From a virus, in the IMG/VR virus record IMGVR_UViG_3300043436_002838, positions 1 through 31,562 of that record: a stretch of DNA of 31,562 nucleotides, one strand, 5' to 3'. A program made the position numbers and the translations under genes. This document shows, one piece after another, positions 21,885 to 29,609 of this stretch (position 1 is the stretch's first letter; each line of letters starts with the position of its first letter). The notes under the pieces were generated by a model. That model searched no databases and was not told the origin of the DNA. It was given only the letters and a program-made list of their open reading frames with translations.

Positions 21885-22213
21885 AAGTTAAGTTTTTTTA
21901 AATCTTCATCAATTCTTTTTAAAAATGATTCTTCACCATCATCTCCTGATAGTAACCAATCCATTCTCTGTATATAAACTTGAGCTATTCTAACAGCTTC
22001 TGCAGCTTTCTTAAACTGTTCAATGGCTTCTTGAGGATATTCATAATGATATCTATCTTCTGGGTATTTATTATACCAATCATCATCATGCCAACTATTC
22101 TCTTTAAGTTCTTGTTCAGATTTAAGCTTACCATTCTGTTCAACTAGCTTATCTATATCCTCTGCTATATCAGTAAATCTATACTGTATATACTCCCAAT
22201 GTCCTCCACTCAT
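21881..22213 (-). CDS. Conserved MSGGH-type protein, unknown function
   Basis: 110 residues. The start MSGGHWEYIQYRFTDIAEDI is typical of a small protein type (MSGGHF.YKQY) found in phages and bacteria. The rest is helical and charged, with an aromatic segment WHDDDWYNKYPEDRYHYEYP. It overlaps the following gene by 4 bases. The role is unknown. Confidence 0.65.
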   Translation of the reverse strand: MSGGHWEYIQYRFTDIAEDIDKLVEQNGKLKSEQELKENSWHDDDWYNKYPEDRYHYEYPQEAIEQFKKAAEAVRIAQVYIQRMDWLLSGDDGEESFLKRIDEDLKKLNL

Positions 22214-22215
22214 AA

Positions 22216-22374
22216 TTAATTTAGTTTAATTCTATAGCTCCATCTTGATGCAGCCATATAAGTTTCAAAATAGCAATCTTGCCAATAATAAATGTTCTCA
22301 CCTGCTATAGCATCATAAAATGGTGCTCTTGTAGTTTTTACCATGGTCCACCTACTTATAAGATTCTTTATCAT
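22216..22374 (-). CDS. Small aromatic-rich protein, unknown function
   Basis: 52 residues from ATG 22374, overlapping the HNH gene's stop (ATGA); a second ATG at 22344 would give MVKTTRAPFYDAIAGENIYY. The sequence FYDAIAGENIYYWQDCYFET looks conserved in type. It probably travels with the MSGGH gene in this operon. Function is unknown. Confidence 0.6.
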   Translation of the reverse strand: MIKNLISRWTMVKTTRAPFYDAIAGENIYYWQDCYFETYMAASRWSYRIKLN

Positions 22375-22760
22375 TTTGTTTTCTTTTTAGATTGTTTCTC
22401 TTTTAATGTTTTTTTATCGTGACAACTTAGGCACAAACATTGTAAATTATCTTGTTCACAAAACAATCTCTCCACAAACTGTGGTAGGTCTTGTGCACAG
22501 TTTAATGAACCTGCAGGTAATATATGATCTACATTAATATCCTTTTCAGGAAACCATTGTCTACACTTTCTACACTGATATTCATATTTCTGACGCTTAT
22601 TAGTACCTCTATAATTTCTACGTGCATTCATTTTACATACTGATATGGGCTTCCACCATCTACTCTTCTGTCTCAAAGCACTTCTAATAAATGACCAAAA
22701 CATAGCTTCACTCATTGTACCATCACATCTTGTCTTTGGGACTAACACTCTCTTTGCCAT
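22371..22760 (-). CDS. HNH endonuclease
   Basis: 129 residues. YQCRKCRQWF gives C63-x2-C66, INVDHILPAG holds D78-H79, LFCEQDNLQCLCLSCHDKKT has N105 and C110-x2-C113-H114: a complete zinc-stabilised HNH. The N-terminus is basic and Trp-rich (SRWWKPISVCKMNARRNY). It is the first gene after the promoter at 22784 and starts a coupled operon. It could be a free-standing homing endonuclease or act on host or phage DNA; no intron surrounds it. Confidence 0.8.
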   Translation of the reverse strand: MAKRVLVPKTRCDGTMSEAMFWSFIRSALRQKSRWWKPISVCKMNARRNYRGTNKRQKYEYQCRKCRQWFPEKDINVDHILPAGSLNCAQDLPQFVERLFCEQDNLQCLCLSCHDKKTLKEKQSKKKTK

Positions 22761-22774
22761 ACTTTTATAATTAA

Positions 22775-22812
22775 GTTATGCCACAAATATAATAAAATAT
22801 TCATGGCATAAC
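22775..22812 (-). promoter_or_regulatory. Promoter box within a perfect inverted repeat
   Basis: GTTATGCCA (22775-22783) and TGGCATAAC (22804-22812) are perfect 9-bp arms 20 bases apart. The -7 box TATATTTG (minus strand, 22791-22784) lies directly next to one arm, 24 bases before the HNH gene's ATG. A repressor dimer here would block the promoter. TATATTTGTGGCATAA is almost the same as 141-156 on the plus strand. Confidence 0.6.
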
Positions 22813-22823
22813 TATATTAATTA

Positions 22824-24341
22824 TTATTTAATTGTGCTAACACGTTTGCTTATAACATCTTTCATTTGATTAAGAGTCGCAACAATGTTTCCAATTTCTA
22901 TAGCTGATATAGCTGGCATATTGAACTCATACTTCTTAGATTCAGTAGCAAATCCTTCTTTAGCTTTCTCTGTAAGAGATTCTAATTCACGAATAGCATA
23001 TTCTTCATCAAGTTGTAATGTATCAAACATTCCATCATGTAGAATTCTTGTAGCTTCTTCTCTTGGTACAGTCATAATTGGTAAATACTCATAACATCTC
23101 CCCTTGTGTGTACCAATACCAACCACCTTCATAGGATTAATAAGAACAATAACAGATTGATTACCACAACCTACATAGTGAATTTGATCAGCTGTGAAAT
23201 GAAGACCTGCAGCAGCACAATCTTGTGTACTCCAGTTACAATCTTCTTTAGGCATGCTAGTCACTTGTCCAATACGGATATCAAATGTTTTAGTCCAGTC
23301 ATCAGTGAATCTGTTTTCTTCTCTATTAGGAAGATCAAGATAAAGATCTACAAGATTACCAATCTTCTCACCATGATTTACAGGAACTGTAATTGTATAT
23401 TCATATTCTTCCACTTCTCCTGTTCCACCACAAGTTTCACACTCTTCAGTATATTCATCATCCCATTCATCATAAAATTGACCTTCTCCTTCACAATCTG
23501 GACATGTTGTAGATGTGAAAGTTTCTTCTTTGTACAACTTATCATCATGTACAAGTTTGTATTCACCATTCTCTAAGAACACTGTATACTCAGATGGATT
23601 CTTCTTCCATACAGCTTTCACTTTATTGTATGTATTACTTACGAAGTGAACTAATTCAGGAGATCCATGTAGTGTTACAACATTTCTAAGAGCTACAAAG
23701 AATCCTTGTTTAGTGATTCTGAAACTATTCTCTGTTAAGAATCTATAAAGCTCATGTGCCACTTCAGCTCTTGGGTTTAAACAACACCACATAAAGAAGT
23801 TTTTATGAGCCATATATTCATCATCTTCAATTAATGATTGTTGACTAAAACCAAACCCTTTGTAATATTTAACTCTATCTACAATTTCAATGAATCTCTC
23901 CACTAATAATTGAGGCATACTTCTAGAAGTTCCAGATAGATAAACAGTGTTACCTTCTACAACAAAATCATCTAATTCTGCTAATGTTTGAATTCCTTTT
24001 TGGATAGCTTTAAGTTTAGCAGCTTCTGCTTCTCTTTGTTTAAGGTCACTATACACCTCACTAGATGCTACAATGTTTACAATTTCCATTGCATCTTTTG
24101 CATTAGTTACAGCTTTAAAATCTTCTTCTGTTGCATTTGGTTTTGATACAACATTTCCATCTGTTAACACTACAGTGAGTGTGTCGTTAATTAATTTAAC
24201 ATTCAAATAAGGCTTTTCTGTACTTTTTGGAACTTGTTGTTCCTCTTCCATTAATTGTTCTAATTTACTTGCTACAACTTTTTCAATTGCTCTCTCTGCT
24301 GTGTTTTTAAACCAGTCTAATGATAAAAATTTGTTACTCAT
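22824..24341 (-). CDS. rIIB: rIIB-like protein with inserted zinc knuckle
   Basis: 505 residues, against about 312 in T4. The C-terminal third has the rIIB pattern: AAGLHFTADQIHYVG, SVIVLINPMKVVGIGTHKGR and CYEYLPI, like T4's GLHV...VKVHPRDVVSIP...CQYEVV. The middle (NPRAEVAHELYRFLTENSFR, then QGFFVALRNVV) aligns with T4's FLVANDIEITEDGYFYAWKV. Between these parts lies an insert of about 120 residues with C280-PD-C283-EGEG and C301-ET-C304-GGTG, two CxxCxGxG motifs as in DnaJ, probably one zinc site. It is downstream of rIIA, as in T4. T4 rII proteins counter host exclusion systems; the same use here is inferred. Confidence 0.75.
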   Translation of the reverse strand: MSNKFLSLDWFKNTAERAIEKVVASKLEQLMEEEQQVPKSTEKPYLNVKLINDTLTVVLTDGNVVSKPNATEEDFKAVTNAKDAMEIVNIVASSEVYSDLKQREAEAAKLKAIQKGIQTLAELDDFVVEGNTVYLSGTSRSMPQLLVERFIEIVDRVKYYKGFGFSQQSLIEDDEYMAHKNFFMWCCLNPRAEVAHELYRFLTENSFRITKQGFFVALRNVVTLHGSPELVHFVSNTYNKVKAVWKKNPSEYTVFLENGEYKLVHDDKLYKEETFTSTTCPDCEGEGQFYDEWDDEYTEECETCGGTGEVEEYEYTITVPVNHGEKIGNLVDLYLDLPNREENRFTDDWTKTFDIRIGQVTSMPKEDCNWSTQDCAAAGLHFTADQIHYVGCGNQSVIVLINPMKVVGIGTHKGRCYEYLPIMTVPREEATRILHDGMFDTLQLDEEYAIRELESLTEKAKEGFATESKKYEFNMPAISAIEIGNIVATLNQMKDVISKRVSTIK

Positions 24342-24344
24342 GAT

Positions 24345-24518
24345 TTATTTATTTAATATATTAATTGCTATTTCTGTTAATTTCTCTGCATCTTTTTTTA
24401 TTTTTTCGTGATGCGATTTGTTTGCAGGACTAGGATCGTTTAATCTTTCATCTGAAACTTGATCAAATATTAGATAAGTTTCAATTGCTTTAGCTAATTC
24501 TTCTTTTTTGTTACTCAT
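24345..24518 (-). CDS. Small charged protein, unknown function
   Basis: 57 residues, starting MSNKKEELAKAIETYLIFDQ and helical (HHEKIKKDAEKLTEIAINIL). It begins MSN like rIIB, 3 bases downstream. It lies after the terminator-like hairpin at 24555, so it needs read-through or a weak promoter. No motif is recognised. Confidence 0.55.
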   Translation of the reverse strand: MSNKKEELAKAIETYLIFDQVSDERLNDPSPANKSHHEKIKKDAEKLTEIAINILNK

Positions 24519-24554
24519 GATTTTTGTTATTTAGTTATTTAATGTTTAATTTAA

Positions 24555-24585
24555 AATTTGAGGTCACAATTTGCGACCTCAAATT
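24555..24585 (-). terminator. Hairpin terminator between rIIA and rIIB
   Basis: AATTTGAGGTC and GACCTCAAATT are perfect 11-bp arms with a 9-base loop. On the minus strand the stem is followed by TTTAAATT. It would lower rIIB expression relative to rIIA, or stabilise the 3' end of the rIIA message. Confidence 0.7.
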
Positions 24586-24587
24586 AT

Positions 24588-24692
24588 TTATTCTTCTTCT
24601 TCATCATCGATGAATTCACAATGCTCTAAGCACTCTGGACAGATGTCTATCTCTGGCATTTCTGAATATGCTCCACAACAATCACTATACAT
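24588..24692 (-). CDS. Tiny zinc-ribbon-like acidic protein
   Basis: 34 residues, starting MYSDCCGAYSEMPEIDICPE. CC and CPEC make a likely zinc ribbon (C5-C6, C18-x2-C21, with a later Cys), and the tail is acidic (FIDDEEEE). It begins 2 bases after the rIIA stop. I recognise the type from other phages, without a role. Confidence 0.65.
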   Translation of the reverse strand: MYSDCCGAYSEMPEIDICPECLEHCEFIDDEEEE

Positions 24693-24694
24693 AA

Positions 24695-26659
24695 TTAGTC
24701 TATTAATTGTTCAACAGTTTCTTCTGTCAACACCTCATCATTGATTCTGATGTTGTAATGTTTTAAGTCCACTCTATGTTTGTAATATTTGAAAAGATCA
24801 ATCATTACATTAACTATAGGATTATCATCTCTATAATGTCCCACTTCTTTACATAAAGGGTTTAGAAATGCTAATTTAGTTAATAATTCTCTCATTTCCA
24901 AGGCTTCAGGATACATATTCATATCAAATAAGTTATTTTCTTCAGCTACGGATAACATAGATTCTAAGAATTCTTTTGCTTGACTACTTCCTCCAGAATA
25001 ATTAGGGATAATATAATTATCACCAACATACTTAGATAGAGCGTTTAACTTATTACAAAGTTCTGTAGACACATACCCCACTTGACTACTTCTTTCAAAT
25101 ACATATCTATACTCTTCCATTAATTTCTTAATGTAATAAGCTGTGGCCATTCTTTTGAATGGTGCTGTTTTTCCTTCCATAAATGTTTCTAATGATATTA
25201 AATTGTGAATCTCTGCATCTTTCAATATAGTTAATTCTCTTTGAGAGAATGTAACCACTTCCATTTTCTGTTTGCTTATAAGACCATATAATGCATCTAT
25301 TTTTAGATAATCGTCATGGTGAGCATAAACTCTTAACTTTTTATCTTTATGCATATCTTCTAACTTATATGTAATAGGAACAAATTTACAGTTTCTACCA
25401 TCACTCCATTTCATAAGTTCTTCAGCACGTTTACCAATAACCTCTCCTTTAAGTTTAGGTTTTCTTGCTGATGATTGACCAGTGCTAGTTACAAAAGCTT
25501 TCACCTTCTTTCTAGAATCAATGAATGCTTGTGGTACTTGTAGTTCATCTAGATTTATAAAAGATGCAGACAACATATTTATAATAGATTGATATTCTTT
25601 AATAACATCTCTCCATTGATTTTTAGGATAGTTCTTCAAGTCTAATAGGTGATAATATGTTCTGATGTCAAACTTAGCAGGATTTCCTAATTTCATAGGC
25701 TTGCTTGGTTTTACAATAAACACTTTATCACTAACACCATAAATGCTTCTCAAATAATCTTTCTTGATTCCTGGCACCTTGTCTTCATAGATATACACCT
25801 TTACATCATTAGAAGCTAAAGCTTGAGGTTTCCAATACCAGTTATATCCTTTTGTAGCATCCATCATTCTCTTGTTGTTCAAATAGAACTTAGGAGAGAA
25901 GTCTTCTAATAAATAATTTTTCTTAGTAGATGTATATAATGCTGCAAAGTCAATAAGAGAAAGTCCTTCCAATTGTGGAGTTTTAATTTGAACAGTTGCA
26001 TATTCAGAAAGATCATCAATTCTAATAGACGAACCATTGAAATCAATATATTTTCCTGATTTCTCTAAGTGATTAATCATAGACTTAATATCACATCCAC
26101 TTTCAATTCCTTCGTTGTATTTATTTATAAAATAATCAGCAACATCAGATAATTTAGCTTTAATGATTTCTTTTGCCTCTTGAGTATATCTAATAGATTC
26201 TCTATTAGGAGTTGGATAGATTCCATCTGTTAGAGAAAATCTAAGAGCTATAGGAAAATCTATTCTTTTTATGCCTATTTTATCAAAATCCAATGGATAA
26301 TAAACATTATCTAAACATATGTGTAAATAGTTTACTTCAGACAATTCAGAGAATTGAAAATCAGGATGTCTAGAGATGATGAATTCATTATGAATACTGC
26401 TGTCAGATGGAACATCAAAATACACATCTTCGAAATAACAAAGTTGTTCTTTGATTTTTCTTTTAAATTGATACTGATCTTGATATTTCACTGGTACAAT
26501 CACTTTCACACCATTTCTTTCTGTTGTTGGTGTTTCATATAAAAGATCGATAGTGTTCACATCTTCTCCTTCATACATCATGTACTTACGCTCTATTCCA
26601 TCTTTTCTACATACAAAATAGAAACTAGATGAATAAGCAAGAGGTGCTTTGAAACCTAG
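24695..26659 (-). CDS. rIIA: rIIA-like protein, exon 2
   Basis: 654 residues follow the intron, giving 775 in all with exon 1 (T4 rIIA is 725). The exon starts CTA GGT TTC AAA at 26659, so LGFKAPLAYSSS joins GMMG of exon 1 to make the G2 box GMMGLGFKAPLAY of a GHKL ATPase. The open frame also has an internal ATG at 26581, but residues 122-147 upstream of it are coding and in frame. The long C-terminal part (for example IDFPIALRFSLTDGIYPTPN, RESIRYT) fits the second and later domains of rIIA. The known T4 role is membrane-associated and opposes lambda Rex exclusion; the function here is inferred. Confidence 0.85.
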   Translation of the reverse strand, partial: LGFKAPLAYSSSFYFVCRKDGIERKYMMYEGEDVNTIDLLYETPTTERNGVKVIVPVKYQDQYQFKRKIKEQLCYFEDVYFDVPSDSSIHNEFIISRHPDFQFSELSEVNYLHICLDNVYYPLDFDKIGIKRIDFPIALRFSLTDGIYPTPNRESIRYTQEAKEIIKAKLSDVADYFINKYNEGIESGCDIKSMINHLEKSGKYIDFNGSSIRIDDLSEYATVQIKTPQLEGLSLIDFAALYTSTKKNYLLEDFSPKFYLNNKRMMDATKGYNWYWKPQALASNDVKVYIYEDKVPGIKKDYLRSIYGVSDKVFIVKPSKPMKLGNPAKFDIRTYYHLLDLKNYPKNQWRDVIKEYQSIINMLSASFINLDELQVPQAFIDSRKKVKAFVTSTGQSSARKPKLKGEVIGKRAEELMKWSDGRNCKFVPITYKLEDMHKDKKLRVYAHHDDYLKIDALYGLISKQKMEVVTFSQRELTILKDAEIHNLISLETFMEGKTAPFKRMATAYYIKKLMEEYRYVFERSSQVGYVSTELCNKLNALSKYVGDNYIIPNYSGGSSQAKEFLESMLSVAEENNLFDMNMYPEALEMRELLTKLAFLNPLCKEVGHYRDDNPIVNVMIDLFKYYKHRVDLKHYNIRINDEVLTEETVEQLID

Positions 26660-26785
26660 CGGTTCTGTTAATCTCTAGTTTCCCAGAGTGTCGGACTATA
26701 TCATCACCCTATAAATAGGGGTTGGACGCTTTTTCATATGGTTACTAACCCATACTACTTCCTGTTATTAAGCAGACTTTACTGC

Positions 26786-27547
26786 TCAGGTAGTCTCTAA
26801 ACGTTCTGAAGATGTATCTTCAGCTTCGCTTTTGATTGTCATGTTAAATTCTACTACTTTATCATATTTTCTTTTAAGAAAATAAGTAGCATCACTATAC
26901 AAATAATTTACACTATCTAAAACTTCTTGTTTGTTTTCTATCCACAAAATATAATTAACCTGTGTTCTAACTTTTTCAGTTATATAAGGTTTACTTATAT
27001 TTAGACATTTTGCTATTTCTAATAAAAATTCTTTATCAGTTGAGCAAAAAGCTAATTTAAGTTTATATTGTTGTTTATGTGGTTTAAAAATACTATGATT
27101 AGTTTTTCTAATGTATTTATATTGTAACTTTTTCAATATTACACTTCCATCACCATCTAAAAACCCTCTAATAAAATGAGGTATTAAATGTTTTTCTAGT
27201 TTAGGAAAAGTCATTCCTAATTTACTTTTATTGATGTTGCATCCTAGATCAATTAGATTATTACCTATTTGATTTGATACTATATTGACACAGTGTTGAG
27301 GTTTATAACCTTTTTTAATACTTGAAGGAGTGTTGACAATATTTTTTTGTCCTCCTGCAGCTTCTCTAGATAATTCATCAAGAATGTAACCATCCTCTTC
27401 TTGAACTCCTATTCTAAAGTTAAGTTTTCTATTACCTGAAGGTTGTGATATACATCCATCAGCATATATAAAACCTAAAATATAAGCTTTGTATTCTGTG
27501 TCAATTAAATTGAAATAATTGTGATTAACTTTGTACTTGTATCCCAT
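26786..27547 (-). CDS. LAGLIDADG homing endonuclease in the intron
   Basis: 253 residues. Two LAGLIDADG helices are clear: AYILGFIYADG (21-31) and HFIRGFLDGDG (124-134), with the catalytic Asp at the end of each. One chain with two motifs folds as a pseudo-dimer and cuts a long target site. The stop codon lies in the P7 region of the intron, so the gene ends in ribozyme core sequence. It has its own candidate promoter (27568-27575). It should spread the intron into intronless rIIA genes. Confidence 0.9.
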   Translation of the reverse strand: MGYKYKVNHNYFNLIDTEYKAYILGFIYADGCISQPSGNRKLNFRIGVQEEDGYILDELSREAAGGQKNIVNTPSSIKKGYKPQHCVNIVSNQIGNNLIDLGCNINKSKLGMTFPKLEKHLIPHFIRGFLDGDGSVILKKLQYKYIRKTNHSIFKPHKQQYKLKLAFCSTDKEFLLEIAKCLNISKPYITEKVRTQVNYILWIENKQEVLDSVNYLYSDATYFLKRKYDKVVEFNMTIKSEAEDTSSERLETT

Positions 27548-27567
27548 GGTGTGTTATGTTTAGGGTA

Positions 27568-27575
27568 CAAAGATA
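27568..27575 (-). promoter_or_regulatory. Candidate promoter for the intron gene
   Basis: TATCTTTG on the minus strand matches TAnnTTTG, 20 bases before the ATG at 27547, inside the 5' part of the intron. It would let the endonuclease be made apart from rIIA. Confidence 0.4.
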
Positions 27576-27654
27576 ATAATTTAATTTAGATTTCCAAAAA
27601 TTCATCCAATATTTTTAACGTAAAATTACTTTTACGCTGGGCCTAGTTTTGTTG

Positions 27655-28017
27655 ACCCATCATACCTAATTCTGTAGCAGAATTACGTTTAGTAGATTTA
27701 CCATACTTACTAATAATGTTCTTTACATCATCAGCATCTAGACCAATACCAAAATCCTCTACAGAGAATTCATAATTATAGCTAGAATTTTCCTTAAACG
27801 CAACAATAATTGGATCTTTCACTCCAGCTCTTCTATGACTATCTAGAGCATTACTTGCACATTCTCTGATAGTTGAGCCTATATCATCTGAATACAGATT
27901 CTTACTTAACATCTGCATCAATATTTGTGCAGAATCTAAGTCTAGTGACATTCCAATTGATTCTTGTGATTGTCCTTCCACAAGAACGTTTGCTTCTTTC
28001 TGTTTTTCTAAAATCAT
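27655..28017 (-). CDS. rIIA: rIIA-like protein, exon 1 (GHKL ATPase N-terminus)
   Basis: 121 residues up to the 5' splice site; without splicing the frame would add QQN and stop at 27643. IRECASNALDSH (50-61) is the GHKL N box (E52, N56), and VEDFGIGLD (86-94) the G1 box (DxGxG). KYGKSTKRNSATELGMMG leads into the G2 box, which is completed by exon 2. The start is ATG 28017, 11 bases after the gene at 28029 ends. The protein should bind ATP like T4 rIIA and HSP90-type proteins. Confidence 0.85.
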
Positions 28018-28028
28018 TTTTCTTTAAT

Positions 28029-28310
28029 TTAAAATTGTTCTTCTCTTTTTACTAAAAATACATCTCTTGAAGATAAATCTTGATATCTTACGGTATTATG
28101 TTGTGTTACATCTTGTTCAAACATGTTTACATACCATGACCAATTTCCACTTCCTCTTTGCATTCTTTTATGACTCACTTTAAATGTTGTGCTATCTTTC
28201 TTAACTGGAAGTCTTAACACTTTTAAGTATTTTAAACTAGAATGTGCAGAGATGATAATTTCATCTCCCACTTTAATCTCATCAAGGCTCTTAATTAATC
28301 TTTGTTCCAT
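28029..28310 (-). CDS. Tandem paralogue B, unknown function
   Basis: 93 residues from ATG 28310 (MEQRLIKSLDEIKVGDEIII); a longer frame from TTG 28349 would run into the upstream gene and is not preferred. VGDEIIISAHSSLKYLKVLR matches the upstream paralogue (VGDEIMISCQSHFKYLKVLT). The rest diverges but keeps W/Y and VFLVKRE at the end. It is a probable small beta-barrel; the role is unknown. Confidence 0.6.
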   Translation of the reverse strand: MEQRLIKSLDEIKVGDEIIISAHSSLKYLKVLRLPVKKDSTTFKVSHKRMQRGSGNWSWYVNMFEQDVTQHNTVRYQDLSSRDVFLVKREEQF

Positions 28311-28321
28311 AATTTCTGTTT

Positions 28322-28651
28322 TTAAATTGTTTCTCTTTTTACTAACCAAATTTGTCTATCTTGAAGATCTTGAGAGATTCTAATGTTGTGATCTTCTGGT
28401 GTAACTATCCAAACCTTTTCTATTCTTGTGTAAGTGTTACCATTATATCCTGTATAAGTTTTTGTTAATACATCTTGTCTTGTAGAACATCTTACATTTG
28501 CATACATAGGTTGACCTGATCTCCAATGTTTCTTAGTTTTACTCATTGCAGGTGGTGTTAACACCTTTAAATACTTGAAATGTGACTGACAAGATATCAT
28601 TATCTCATCACCTACTTGTAAATCTTGAATTTCGATTAATTTATTTTCCAT
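28322..28651 (-). CDS. Tandem paralogue A, unknown function
   Basis: 109 residues, starting MENKLIEIQDLQVGDEIMIS. Shared with the downstream gene: LI, VGDEI-IS, KYLKVL-P, and the end IWLVKRE/VFLVKRE. The middle of this copy is longer. The pattern suggests an SH3-like barrel. The pair is spaced 11 bases apart and precedes rIIA. Function unknown. Confidence 0.6.
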   Translation of the reverse strand: MENKLIEIQDLQVGDEIMISCQSHFKYLKVLTPPAMSKTKKHWRSGQPMYANVRCSTRQDVLTKTYTGYNGNTYTRIEKVWIVTPEDHNIRISQDLQDRQIWLVKRETI

Positions 28652-28663
28652 GTTTTCTAATTT

Positions 28664-29383
28664 TTAAAATGGAGGATCAACTTTCACCCATAGAATAGTG
28701 TCCCCATTTGTTTCGTTTAATAATCTATTCACTTTTGCAAACACACCTTCTGTGTCCCATTCAACTCCCTTATAACTTGCAGATGCTGGATGAGAGATTT
28801 CAAATACATGGGTAAATATACCTGTGTATTTTTTGTATCTAGCAGCATCTTTTCCAAGGAATACAATTGGTACACCTAAGTGGTTTATAATTTCCTCAAA
28901 CAGATATTTAATAAATGGTTCCCATATTTCCATATGAGAGCCAGCTTTATCTTTCTCTGTTGTTAAAGCGGCATTAAGCATAAGCACTCCCTGATGAGCT
29001 AAGAAGCTTACATCTGGTTCTTCTATAATATGTAAGTTTAGCCCATCATAGAATTCTTTCTCCATAGCTCTATAAAACTGATCTAATGAAGGTTGAACTT
29101 GTTCTGTTATAGAACAACCCATAAGAAGTCCATCTGCCACTGGAGCATCATTCTTAAATGTGTGATAGGGACACATACCTACCAACACCACTTTAAGTTC
29201 ATCTAATGGTGTCTCTAAGAAACATCTCCAAACATGCATAGATATAGGAGCCACTTTCTTACCTCTCTTACTCTCTGCTTTTAGAAATGCATAAATCTTA
29301 TCACACTCTTCACTCTCTATGAATGGACGCATTCTTGCATGCCAAGAGGGATGAAATTTATCTTTAAATGTTTCCCAATTCAT
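28664..29383 (-). CDS. ung: Uracil-DNA glycosylase family 1 homologue with altered catalytic motif
   Basis: 239 residues, close to the E. coli Ung length. Family-1 features are present: HQGVLMLNAALT (130-141, with N137 for uracil), VPIVFLGKDA (171-180) and SHPASASYKG (197-206, with H198 where the catalytic His belongs). The first motif, normally GQDPYH, reads GMCPYH (69-74), so the catalytic Asp is Cys71 and Gln is Met. Codons at this site are clear (GGT ATG TGT CCC TAT CAC). The enzyme may be weak, inactive or changed in specificity. It overlaps the next upstream gene by 20 bases. Confidence 0.8.
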   Translation of the reverse strand: MNWETFKDKFHPSWHARMRPFIESEECDKIYAFLKAESKRGKKVAPISMHVWRCFLETPLDELKVVLVGMCPYHTFKNDAPVADGLLMGCSITEQVQPSLDQFYRAMEKEFYDGLNLHIIEEPDVSFLAHQGVLMLNAALTTEKDKAGSHMEIWEPFIKYLFEEIINHLGVPIVFLGKDAARYKKYTGIFTHVFEISHPASASYKGVEWDTEGVFAKVNRLLNETNGDTILWVKVDPPF

Positions 29384-29609
29384 CTTCTCTACTGTCTACA
29401 ACATTGAACATTCCTGTGATTTCAATATTACCATTTTCATATCTATAAAACTCTCCAAAATCAGTATCATCCAATCCTCTATCGATAGCTGCTCTATCTT
29501 GTCTAGTAAGTTCATGACCTGCTATTTGTTTTCTAGTTTTATTTTTCTTGTTATACTCATTGAAAAATACATCAATGGTAAGGTTTCCAATTTTAATTTT
29601 CTGATTCAT
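29364..29609 (-). CDS. Small basic protein, unknown function
   Basis: 81 residues, starting MNQKIKIGNLTIDVFFNEYN. A basic region KKNKTRKQIAGHELTRQDRA is followed by an acidic beta-like end (NIEITGMFNVVDSREDELGN). It overlaps the UDG gene by 20 bases, so they are co-translated. No motif is recognised. Confidence 0.55.
   Translation of the reverse strand: MNQKIKIGNLTIDVFFNEYNKKNKTRKQIAGHELTRQDRAAIDRGLDDTDFGEFYRYENGNIEITGMFNVVDSREDELGNI

Larger units (their letters stand above)
26660..27654 (-). mobile_element. Group I intron in rIIA
   Basis: A 995-base intron. The 5' exon ends TGGGT, which pairs with GCCCA 16 bases into the intron (P1, with the U-G pair at the splice site). CTAG just before it pairs with exon 2 CTAG (P10). 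CGTAAAA...TTTTACG forms P2. Near the 3' end GACTA and TAGTC form P7 in the classic GATATAGTCC setting, with CCCTA-TTTA-TAGGG as P8. The last intron base is G (26660). Splicing joins the two rIIA parts in frame. It carries the LAGLIDADG gene at 26786-27547. Confidence 0.9.

Noticed and set aside
22775-22812. Inverted repeat as a terminator for rIIB
   Set aside because: No T run follows either arm, and a promoter box lies in the loop; an operator fits better.
23106-23576. Plus-strand frame opposite rIIB
   Set aside because: Ser/Ile/Phe-rich product is typical antisense to an AT-rich Glu/Lys gene; rIIB is well supported.
24695-26581. Separate gene starting at ATG 26581
   Set aside because: The frame is open and coding upstream to 26659 and joins exon 1 through the intron splice site.
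28311-28349. TTG start for the gene at 28029
   Set aside because: It would overlap the upstream paralogue; the ATG at 28310 aligns with the start of that paralogue.
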